Assembly: GCA_036835325.1 (NCBI GenBank)
Contig: DAITMF010000010.1
Coordinates: forward strand, 1-64,000
DNA from: CAMCHP01 sp036835325
GTDB taxonomy: Bacteria; Bacteroidota; Bacteroidia; Flavobacteriales_D; Sanyastnellaceae
Direction: 5' to 3'
Length of the DNA stretch: 64,000 nucleotides
Of this stretch, positions 25,506 to 35,200 are shown in pieces. Each line of letters begins with the position of its first letter. Positions within the stretch are counted from its first letter, which is position 1. The notes beneath the pieces were generated by a model. It was not told where the DNA came from and made no database searches. It was given only the letters and a program-made list of their open reading frames with translations. The translations under genes were made by a program, and so were the position numbers.

Positions 25506-26273
25506 ATGCGTAAGATTGTACTCCTTTGTGTGGTGATGTTTTCAGCGCCGTTTTGGGCAATTGCCCAGCTAGAGCTAGGAAACGTGGTGTGGGAAGTTAC
25601 CGGCAGTTTAGACGTACCGGAAGACGATGAGATCGTTGCAGAGTGGGATGTGATCAACGCGGGCTCTTCTGCAGTTAGCCTACGTGCGCGCCGCACCATG
25701 ATCTACAACCCTGAGCCATTCAATCTGCCGTATGATCAAAACGGATCAGGCGCACGTGAGCGTTTTTGTTGGGGGCCGTTGTGCTACCAATACGGCACGG
25801 CAATGACACCGGCTACCGAATCGCTTTTGGTGACCATTGAGCCAGGTGCCTCGAACAACACCTTTAAAGGGCTGTATGAGCACATGGGTGTAGCCGGAGC
25901 TGCGCAAGTTCGTTACTGCTTTTTTGACGTGAACAATCCGTCGCTGGAAATTTGCCAAGAAGTCCTCTACTGTGTTGATGCAGAGGTTTGCGCGTTATCG
26001 GTATCCGATTACCGCATGCCGGAGTTGTCGAACATAGGGCCTAACCCGGTGATTGGGCGCTCAGCCTTTAACTACGACCTCGGGTCGAGTTCAGGTCAGC
26101 GCGAAGTTATCATTTACAACATGGTGGGTGCTCAAGTACAGCGCATTCCACTAAATAACCCCAGGGGTACAGTATTTATAACCGCTGATGATTACGACGC
26201 AGGTATTTACTTCTACGCCCTTTTGGTGAACGGAACTCCCGTGAGCACGAAGAAATTTATTGTTTCGAAATAA
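25506..26273 (+). CDS. Small Cys-containing secreted protein with T9SS type A sorting domain
   Basis: This protein has 255 residues. A signal peptide cut at AIA before QLE leads to an Ig-like beta domain (about 20-160: VVWEVTGSLDVPEDDEIVAEW). It holds six mature cysteines in three close groups (RFCWGPLC, RYCFF, EICQEVLYCVDAEVC), an even number that suggests disulfides. The C-terminal T9SS type A domain (about 178-255) begins at IGPNPV and ends DAGIYFYALLVNG...KKFIVSK. The function of the N-terminal domain is unknown. Frames from 25440 or 25488 would begin upstream of, or at, the predicted transcription start. A good terminator follows. Confidence 0.9.
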   Translation: MRKIVLLCVVMFSAPFWAIAQLELGNVVWEVTGSLDVPEDDEIVAEWDVINAGSSAVSLRARRTMIYNPEPFNLPYDQNGSGARERFCWGPLCYQYGTAMTPATESLLVTIEPGASNNTFKGLYEHMGVAGAAQVRYCFFDVNNPSLEICQEVLYCVDAEVCALSVSDYRMPELSNIGPNPVIGRSAFNYDLGSSSGQREVIIYNMVGAQVQRIPLNNPRGTVFITADDYDAGIYFYALLVNGTPVSTKKFIVSK

Positions 26274-26290
26274 GTAGAACCGTTCCTTGT

Positions 26291-26315
26291 AAGGCCCCTC
26301 GCGGGGCCTTTTTTT
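26291..26315 (+). terminator. Intrinsic terminator
   Basis: The 8-pair stem AAGGCCCC / GGGGCCTT with a TCGC tetraloop is followed by a run of T. It ends the T9SS cargo transcript 17 bases after its stop codon. Confidence 0.93.
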
Positions 26316-26326
26316 ATGCCCTCGCG

Positions 26327-26350
26327 CATCCATCCATCCATCCAAAAAAG
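26327..26350 (-). repeat. CATC-C tandem plus A-run, variant of the dispersed motif
   Basis: Four CATC units in CATCCATCCATCCATCC (26327-26343) are followed directly by AAAAAAG. It lies between the terminator of the preceding gene and the maeB promoter. It resembles the 57532 and 18610 copies, where the same pyrimidine block precedes an A-run. Confidence 0.6.
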
Positions 26351-26377
26351 AAAGCGTACGAATCGCACAAAAGACCC

Positions 26378-26385
26378 TAATTTTG
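26378..26385 (+). promoter_or_regulatory. TAnnTTTG promoter of maeB-ruvA-sprA
   Basis: TAATTTTG is a perfect -7 box whose predicted start site (~26391) is only about two bases before the maeB ATG. It appears to drive the whole three-gene operon. Confidence 0.7.
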
Positions 26386-26392
26386 CGCCTCT

Positions 26393-28657
26393 ATGGATAC
26401 CATTCGCAAACAAGACGCCCTTGATTACCATTCGTCAGGGAGGAAAGGAAAGTTGGAAGTTATTCCTTCTAAGCCTTACAGTTCACAGCGCGACCTGTCA
26501 CTGGCCTACTCGCCAGGCGTTGCTGAGCCGTGCTTGGCCATTGCTGAGAACCCCGAAGATGCGTACAAGTACACAACCAAAGGAAACCTTGTTGCTGTAA
26601 TCAGCAACGGAACAGCCGTTTTGGGCTTGGGCGATATCGGTCCGCTCGCGAGCAAACCGGTTATGGAAGGCAAGGGGCTGTTGTTCAAAATTTTTGCCGA
26701 CATCGATTGCTTCGACATTGAGGTTGACGCCTCTGACGTTGACAAGTTTGTGGAGACCGTTAAGGCGATTTCGCCAACCTTCGGGGGCATTAATCTCGAA
26801 GACATCAAGGCGCCTGAAGCATTCGAAATTGAACGGCGTTTGGTAGAAGAGCTCGATATTCCGGTGATGCACGATGATCAGCACGGTACGGCGATCATTT
26901 CGTCGGCTGCGTTGCTGAACGCTTTGGAGTTGGCCGATAAGAAGATTGGGGAGGTGCGCATTGTGGTGAGTGGAGCAGGTGCCTCAGCCATGTCGTGCCT
27001 CGACCTCTACTTGCAGCTCGGCGCACGCGTCGAAAACATTGCAGTATTTGATTCCAAAGGACTCGTCCACACCGACCGTACCGACCTCGACATCCGTAAA
27101 GCCCGTTTTGCCTCGTCGAAAGACTACGCTGACTTGGCCGATGCCATGAAAGGGGCCGACGTTTTTGTTGGTCTGAGCCGTGGCGGAGTTGTTTCGGCCG
27201 ATATGGTGAAGGCCATGGCTGACGACCCCATTGTTTTTGCACTGGCCAATCCTGATCCGGAAATCCCTTACGAAGAGGCGATGGCCGCACGCGAAGATTT
27301 GATTATGGCAACCGGTCGTTCTGACCATCCTAATCAAGTGAACAATGTGCTGGGCTTCCCGTTCATTTTTCGAGGTGCGCTCGATGTACGCGCAACGTCG
27401 ATCAACAATGACATGAAGCTTGCAGCGGTTAAGGCCATTGCAGAGTTGGCGAAAGAGCCTGTTCCTGATGAGGTGAACGAAGCCTATGATATGCGCAACA
27501 TCACCTTTGGTCGAGAGCTCATTATTCCCAAGCCGCTTGACCCTCGGTTGATCACGTCAGTGGCTACTGCTGTTGCCAGGGCGGCCATTGCTTCGGGAGT
27601 TGCACGACGAAAGATTAACGATTGGGGCGCCTACGAACAAGAGCTGCGCCAACGATTGGGTCGTGACAATAAACTGATTAAGAGCATCACCGAACGAGCT
27701 CGCAAGCGTCCGAAGCGCGTCGTATTCGCCGAAGCCGATCATTACAAGATCTTGAAGGCCGCTGAGCAAGCGGTTGACGAGCGAGTGGCTTTTCCGATTC
27801 TTTTGGGTGATCGTGAGCGCATTTTGGCCATGATAGAGGCGAACAAAATTGAGCTTCGGGAGTACGAGATCATTGATCCACGCCATGAAACGGAAGCAAC
27901 GCGCAGAAGTCATTTTGGAGAGTTGTACTTTAAAATGCGTCAGCGCAAAGGTATGACCTTGTACGATGCTCAACGCGCGATGCGCGAGCGGAACCATTTC
28001 GGCGCGATGTTGGTTGAAACCGGTTATGCTGACGCACTGATTTCAGGGCTAACCCGAAACTACCGCAACGTTATACGACCGGCATTGCAAATCATTGGGA
28101 TGGAGGAAGGAGGCCAAAAGGTTGCCGGGATGTACATTATTCAAGGCAGTTCAGGGCCGGTGTTCTTTGCCGATACCACGGTAAATACGAATCCGACGGC
28201 GGAAGAGTTGGTCGAGATTACACTCATGGTTGCTCGAGCGGTTCGCAGAATGCGAATTACACCGCGCATTGCAATGCTGAGTTACTCGAATTTTGGCTCT
28301 GCCAACGGGCCTGACGCGGAGAAAATGCGCAAAGCGGTTGATATTCTTCATAGAAATCACCCTGAGTTGATTGTCGATGGTGAGATTCAAGCCAACTTTG
28401 CTTTGAATGCTGAGTTGATTTCAGAGAATTTCCCATTTAGTATGCTCAATGGACGCAAGGTCAATACGTTAATTTTTCCTAACCTTGCGGCCGGAAATAT
28501 CGCCTACAAACTGATGCAGGAAATGGGTGAGAAGGAAGTGATTGGTCCTATTCTTTTAGGGATGAAGCGCTCTTTTCACATTCTGCAAATGGGTTCATCG
28601 GTGCGTGAAATCATCAACATGGTGCGCATCGCTGTAGTCGATGCACAGAATAAGTAA
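26393..28657 (+). CDS. maeB: NADP-dependent malic enzyme with C-terminal phosphotransacetylase-like domain
   Basis: This 754-residue enzyme decarboxylates malate to pyruvate, making NADPH. The N-terminal malic domain (about 1-155) shows SLAYSPGVAEPCL and the catalytic Lys/Asp region GLLFKIFADIDCFDIEVD, then HDDQHGTAI. The NAD-binding domain has the Rossmann motif VVSGAGASA. From about residue 425, a phosphotransacetylase-type domain (KRVVFAEAD ... MLSYSNFGSANGPDAEKMRKA) completes the large MaeB class. In that class the domain is regulatory, sensing acetyl-CoA, rather than catalytic. The gene is followed 2 bases later by ruvA. Confidence 0.96.
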   Translation: MDTIRKQDALDYHSSGRKGKLEVIPSKPYSSQRDLSLAYSPGVAEPCLAIAENPEDAYKYTTKGNLVAVISNGTAVLGLGDIGPLASKPVMEGKGLLFKIFADIDCFDIEVDASDVDKFVETVKAISPTFGGINLEDIKAPEAFEIERRLVEELDIPVMHDDQHGTAIISSAALLNALELADKKIGEVRIVVSGAGASAMSCLDLYLQLGARVENIAVFDSKGLVHTDRTDLDIRKARFASSKDYADLADAMKGADVFVGLSRGGVVSADMVKAMADDPIVFALANPDPEIPYEEAMAAREDLIMATGRSDHPNQVNNVLGFPFIFRGALDVRATSINNDMKLAAVKAIAELAKEPVPDEVNEAYDMRNITFGRELIIPKPLDPRLITSVATAVARAAIASGVARRKINDWGAYEQELRQRLGRDNKLIKSITERARKRPKRVVFAEADHYKILKAAEQAVDERVAFPILLGDRERILAMIEANKIELREYEIIDPRHETEATRRSHFGELYFKMRQRKGMTLYDAQRAMRERNHFGAMLVETGYADALISGLTRNYRNVIRPALQIIGMEEGGQKVAGMYIIQGSSGPVFFADTTVNTNPTAEELVEITLMVARAVRRMRITPRIAMLSYSNFGSANGPDAEKMRKAVDILHRNHPELIVDGEIQANFALNAELISENFPFSMLNGRKVNTLIFPNLAAGNIAYKLMQEMGEKEVIGPILLGMKRSFHILQMGSSVREIINMVRIAVVDAQNK

Positions 28658-28659
28658 CA

Positions 28660-29241
28660 ATGCTGCACCATCTCAGAGGCAAGCTCACAGAGAAAAGTCC
28701 GACCCATGCCGTCATTGAAACGCATGGCGTTGGCTATTTTCTGAACATCACAGTGACTACTGCTTCGCAATTGGGCGAAGGAGAAGTGTTGCTGTATGTG
28801 CACGAAGTCATTCGTGAAGATGCGCACGAGCTGTACGGTTTTTTCGACCGCAATGAACGCGAAGCTTTCCGCAAGCTCGTTGGTGTATCGGGCGTTGGAG
28901 CCGGTACGGCGCGAATGGTACTTTCGTCAATGACCCCCGGCGACTTGGCCTCGGCCATTCTGAATCAAGATGTAAACGCCTTGAAGAATGTTAAGGGCAT
29001 AGGATTGAAAACTGCTCAGCGCATTTTGGTTGATTTGCAGGGGAAATTTGGAGGTTCTGCCGGTGCCGGAGAAATTTTTGCAGTTTCAGGCAATACGACT
29101 TTGAATGAAGCGTTAACAGCATTGTCGTCGCTCGGCTTCGACAAAACCAAAGCACAACAAACTCTCGACAGAATCTTGAAGTCTGAAGGTTCGAATTTGT
29201 CTGTTGAAGACTTAATTCGGCTCGCTCTCAGGCAGATGTAG
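28660..29241 (+). CDS. ruvA: Holliday junction branch migration protein RuvA
   Basis: This 193-residue protein forms tetramers that bind the Holliday junction and load the RuvB helicase. The OB-fold N-terminal domain (MLHHLRGKLTEKSPTHAVIET) is followed by a double helix-hairpin-helix region (LVGVSGVGAGTARMVL and LKNVKGIGLKTAQRIL, about 75-140). A flexible linker and the C-terminal RuvB-binding domain (ALSSLGFDKTKAQQTL) come last. Length matches the family. It lies 2 bases after maeB and 1 base before sprA, so all three must share a transcript. ruvB and ruvC are not in the window. Confidence 0.97.
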   Translation: MLHHLRGKLTEKSPTHAVIETHGVGYFLNITVTTASQLGEGEVLLYVHEVIREDAHELYGFFDRNEREAFRKLVGVSGVGAGTARMVLSSMTPGDLASAILNQDVNALKNVKGIGLKTAQRILVDLQGKFGGSAGAGEIFAVSGNTTLNEALTALSSLGFDKTKAQQTLDRILKSEGSNLSVEDLIRLALRQM

Positions 29242-29242
29242 T

Positions 29243-32200
29243 ATGAAATTGCGGGGAAAACATCTGATTGGTGGAGCGGCATTCATGGCGTTGCTTGGCA
29301 TTATGCGTGCCGTGGTGGCACTTGATGTTCACCCATTTGGGGGCGAAGCTATTCCTCCTTACCGGCCCATGGTGGAAACAGCTGTTGCCGATACCGGTGG
29401 AGTACAGTTGCCATTCCCGCACGGCGAAGATGCAAACAATCCGACCGAATCAACCGGAGGTATCAGTCTTGACTGGCCTGAGAACATTCAATACGGAGTA
29501 GAGTACGATCCGGAGACCGGGCAATATGTGGTTGTTCAAACCATTGGTGATTCATTGGTATTCAGAAACAGTACTTCGTTCAGTTTGGAGGAGTACCTGA
29601 ATTATGACATCCGGAAGAACCTGTCTGAGTACTGGGCTGAGCGCCAAGAGGAAGAAGATGAAGCCAATCGCTCATGGTCACCGAAGCTCGAAGTAGGTGG
29701 CGAGGGCTTCCGCAACATCTTCGGCAGCAACGAAATAGAAATCCGCCCTCAGGGATCAGCCGAGTTGACCTTCGGCTTCAACCGTTCGAAAACCGATAAC
29801 CCGCGCATCCCTGAAAGGCAAAGAACCATCACCACTTTCAACTTCGATCAGCGCATTCAGCTGAACGTTGTGGGCAAGATTGGCACGAAAATGCAGTTGA
29901 CCACGCAGTACAATACTGAGGCGACCTTTGATTTCGAGAATCAAATGAAGCTGGAGTACACCGGTGACGAAGATGATATTATTAAGAAGATTGAAGCCGG
30001 TAACGTGAGTTTGCCGCTTCGCGGGACGTTGATTACCGGCAGCCAAAGTCTTTTCGGTGTCAAAATGGAAACCCAATGGGGCCGTTTGCGCAACACCACC
30101 ATTTTCTCTCAACAGCAAGGTGAACGACGTGAAATTACCGTAGAAGGAGGGGCACAAACCCAATTGTTTGATATCCGCGCCGACAATTACGAAGCCAATC
30201 GGCACTACTTCCTTTCGATGTGGTTCCGCGACCAGTACGATCAAGCATTGGCCAGTTTGCCGATTGTGAATTCTGGGGTGAACATTACGCGCATCGAAGT
30301 GTGGGCGGTGAATATGCAAGCCAGCACTGAGAATGTGCGGAATTGCATTGCATTTGCCGATCTGGGTGAACACCCTGACTACATTTCGTCAAACTTGCCT
30401 GTTCAGCTCTTGTCTGATCGACCTGACATTGCCATCAACCCATCGCGCAGCCCGAATAACCTGAACAACGACATTTTCCTTGACATGATCGGAAATCCGG
30501 ATGTCATGAGTTACACCGGTGCGAATGGGGCCATTTCGGCAATGAACATGGGCTATGAGCAGGGCATTCACTACGAGCGCGTGGGCAATGCGCGGATGCT
30601 GAACCCATCGGAGTACACGTTTAACAGTCGCCTCGGATTTATCTCGTTGCGGCAGTCATTGAACAACGCTGAAGTACTCGCCGTGTCGTACGAGTACACC
30701 CTGAATGGCCAAACCTACCAGGTTGGTACATTGTCTCAGGATGGATTTGCTGCCCCCGATGCACTGATTCTGAAAATGCTCAAGTCGAGCATCACGCAGG
30801 TAAAACTTGACAACGGCGATGCGGCACCGCTCTGGGATTTGATGATGAAGAACGTATACTCGATGGGTGCGTTTGGAGTAAGCCGCGACAATTTCAGGCT
30901 AGACATTTGGTACAACGACCCTTCAACCGGCGTTGATTTGAACTACATTCCGCGCGCTCCGCTTGACGATGATTTGCTTCTGCAGTTGCTCAACCTCGAC
31001 CGCGTCGACGTCAACAGCATGCCTTACCAGGATGGCTTTTTTGACTTCATAGACAACGCGGCCACCATGGGTGGTACGATTGATGCGCAGAGTGGACGGA
31101 TATTCCTTCCGACTGTTGAGCCGTTTGGTTCGCACTTGGCAGGTGTAATTCAAGACCAGGTTGAGAGCCCGGAACTCGCCGAGCAACTCGTGCGCACCAT
31201 CGTATACCAGCCTCTTTACGACTCAACCAAAACGGCGGCGCAGTTGATTCCGTCGTTGAATCGCTTCCGTTTGCGTGGGCAGTTCCAGTCGCAATCTGGT
31301 TCGGAGATTTCGTTGAATGCGCTCAATGTGCCTCCGGGTTCTGTGACGGTTACAGCCGGTGGTGTAATGCTGGTTGAAAACCAAGATTACACCGTTGACT
31401 ACAACTTGGGTCGTGTTCGAATTCTCAACGAAGGCCTTCTCGAATCGGGAACTCCGATTAACATTTCGCTTGAGAGCAACTCGCTTTTCAATATTCAAAT
31501 GCGCACCCTAATGGGAACGCGGTTTGATTATGAATTGGGCGATCGAATGAATGTTGGTGCGACCGTACTGAACCTTCGTGAACGTCCGCTGACCCAAAAG
31601 GTAAACGTGGGTGATGAACCCGTGAACAACACCATTATGGGTGTTGATTTCGCCTACCAAGACGAATCGGAGTTCATTACCCGTATGATCGATAAGATTC
31701 CGGGCATCAACACCAAAGCGACTTCGAACATTGATATTGCAGCAGAAGCTGCTTACCTTATTCCGGGGCACTCCAGAGCCATTGGCCGAGAGGGCAATGC
31801 CTACATTGATGATTTTGAAGGCAGCCAGTCAGTGATTGACATTCGTGCTGTGAACCAGTGGTTCTTGGCAAGTACGCCGAAGTTGCAGAACAACCTCTTT
31901 CCGGAAGGAGGTTTGGAAGATTCACTCGTGTACAATTACAACCGAGCGAAGTTGTCGTGGTACGTGATTGACCCGCAGTTTTTCCGTGGACAAGGTTTGC
32001 CTGACGGACAGGTAAGCGCCGACATTAAGAGCGACCACCGCATGCGCGAGGTTCTTGAAGGTGAGGTGTTCCCGAACAGGGAGCTTCCGGCAGGAACACC
32101 GCCGCTTATCCCAACCCTTGACTTGACGTACTACCCCAACGAACGCGGCCAGTACAACTACGAAAGGCCAACCGGAGCACCCGGGATTTCAGCCGGTTTA

Positions 32201-35200
32201 AATCCCGATGGAAGCTTGGCCGAACCCGAAACACGTTGGGCGGGTATTCAACGTGCCCTTATCACCACTGACTTTGAAACAGCCAACGTGCAGTTCATTC
32301 AGTTTTGGTTGATGGATCCGTTCAACGAAGATTCACCGAACAACAACGGTGGTGACTTGTACTTCAACCTTGGTAACGTATCGGAAGACGTTTTGAACGA
32401 CTCTCAGTTGTCGTATGAAAACGGTATGCCCAGTCCGAACCAAGACCTTCCGACCTTGGAATCAACTTGGGGCAATTACCCTGACCCCGCTACGTTCAAC
32501 GTAGTGAATGCCTTTGACAACAGCGTGGGGAACTACGCTACGCAAGACATTGGCCTCGACGGCTTGTCGAGCAGTCAGGAACAAAACTTTTTCGCCGCCT
32601 GGCTTGCCGAAGTGCAGGGCTTTCTTACACCCCAGGCTTACCAACAGTACTTGGCTGACCCATCGGCCGATGATTTTCGGTACTTCCGTGATCCTGAGTA
32701 CCAGGCCCAAGACTTTAACATTCTTCAGCGCTACAAACGATTTAACGGCTACGAGGGGAACTCTGATACAGGTACACCAAACGGCTATCCAATTGCGGCG
32801 ACGACCATTCCGAACACCGAAGACATTAACCAAGACATTACCCTGAGTACGATTGAAGCGTACTACCAGTACAAAGTGTCGCTGCGTCCGCAAGATTTGG
32901 GCGAGCAAAACATCGGAAGCAACTACATTACTGATTCGTTTGAGCAAACGGTAGAGACTGCCAATGGCGAACAACGAACTGTGCGCTGGTACCAGTTCAA
33001 GATTCCAATTTTTGAGTACGACGACCGCATTGGTGGTATTCCTGACTTCCGTTCAATTCGATTCATTCGAATGTTTTTGAAGGATTGGGATGAAGAGGTA
33101 ACCCTTCGTTTTGCGCGTTTGGAGCTCATTCGCGGCGAGTGGCGACCTTACCTCGACAACCTTAAGGGTCCGCAAGAAATTGTAGCAGATGACCCTGCGC
33201 CAACGACCTTTACGATTAATGCGGTGAATATCGAAGAGAACGGAAACCGAGACCCTGTTCCGTACGTTATTCCACCGGGCATTATTCGTGAAATCGATGT
33301 GGGCACTGCCAACCAGCGCCGTTTGAATGAGCAGTCGCTTTCGCTTGAAGTGTGTAACCTAACAGATGGAGATGCACGAGCTGCATTCAGAAACATCAGT
33401 TATGACATGCGATTGTACAAACGCTTAAGAATGTTTGTGCACGCTGAGGCCGGCCCTGATGGCTTGCCGCTGAACGACAATGAGGTCACATGTTTCATTC
33501 GTCTTGGAAGCGACTTCAATGAGAACTACTACGAGTACGAGGTTCCGCTTAAAGTGACGCCTTTTTTTACCGGTGTTCCGGATGAGATATGGCCCACGGA
33601 GAACGAAATTGACCTCGAATTCACTTCGCTGCAAAATGTCAAGCTCGCAAGGCCTGCTGGTTATCCGGCGTTTCTTGAGTTCAGCCAGATGGAAGACGGC
33701 CGCAGGGTGACGGTGAAAGGCAACCCGAACCTTGCCAATGTGATTACCATCATGATTGGCGTTCGCAACCCTTTGAGAGACAATAACCCGTTCATTGGCA
33801 ATGCTGATGACGGTCTCGCAAAGTGTGCGACAGTATGGGTGAACGAGCTTCGATTGACTGACTTCGACGAGCCAGGTGGCTGGGCCGCTGTTGCACGGAT
33901 GAATGCGACACTGGCTGATTTTGGCAATGTGGCAGTGGCAGCGAACATGTCGACCCCTGGTTGGGGCGGCATTGAACAGCGTGTCCTTGAGCGCCAACGT
34001 GCAACCATACGCGGCATCGATGCAAACGCTACACTCCAACTCGGGAAGTTCTTCCCCGAAAATTTTGGTGTTCAGCTTCCTCTGTACATTGGGTATAGCG
34101 AAACCGTTACCACCCCACAGTTCGACCCGCTAACCCCTGACATCGAACTCGATCAACGCGACCTCAGCCGTGAACGGCGGTCAAACGCTGAAACGGTCGT
34201 GCGGAGAAAAAGCGTCAACTTTAACAACGTACGCATCAATCCTACTCCGAATCCTAATAAGCCTCCAAAAGAGCCGAAGCCAACCAAGGATAGCAAAGAC
34301 GGCGACGCAAGCGATCCCAAAGGAAGTAAAGGAGGCAAAGGAGGAGCTGGAAGCACGGGCCCAAAAGACCCGCGTTTTTACAACATCTCAAACTTTAGCT
34401 TGAGCTACGGCTACAACGAACTATTTAACCGTGACTTCAATACCGAGTTCCGCATTATCCGCACCTACAACGGTGGGGTGAACTATGCTTTCAATAATAA
34501 ACCCAAAGAAGTTAAGCCGTTCGCTAAAGTGGGCATCATAAAAACGAGTCCACTCCTGAAATGGCTGAAAGACTTCAATTTCTACACCGGTATTAAGTCG
34601 TTCACCTTCAACACAACCATGAACCGAACCTACGAGACCAGTAGGGTTCGAAACAACACTGCCGAACTCTTCGGTATTGAAACCAACGTTCTTATCAATA
34701 CCCAGGCCATGAAAACCTGGAATTGGACCCGCCAGTACAACGTCAACTACGATATTACCAAGGCGCTGAAATTTACCTATTCAGCCAATAACTTGGCGCT
34801 CATTGGAGAACCTCCGGGGGTGATTGACCGCGAAGACATTGATTGGTATGAAGCCTACCGCGACACTGTGTGGAACAACATCCGTGACCTCGGTGAAACG
34901 ACCAACTTCAATCAAGATGTGTCGCTTTCGTACAAGCTGCCTTTTGATAAATTGCCCTTGCTCGACTTTATTTCATCGGATGCGCGTTACCAAGGCAGTT
35001 ACCGATGGGATCGCGCTCCCTTCTCGCAAGATTCACTCGGAAATACGATTCAAAACTCGCGTAACCTCACCTTGAATGCGCAAGCCAACTTCTTGAACTT
35101 GTACAACAAGAGCAAGTTGCTGAAAGAGATTAACAATCCGAAACCAAAAAATCAAAGCCGCGGAAATGTGCGCAACGAAGACCGTGATGGCTTCGGTAAT

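Noticed and set aside
25169..25699. 176-residue minus-strand reading frame between the two T9SS cargo genes
   Set aside because: It overlaps the 5' half of a well-supported secreted protein gene, shows no domain, has no promoter, and its composition looks like antisense translation of coding DNA.
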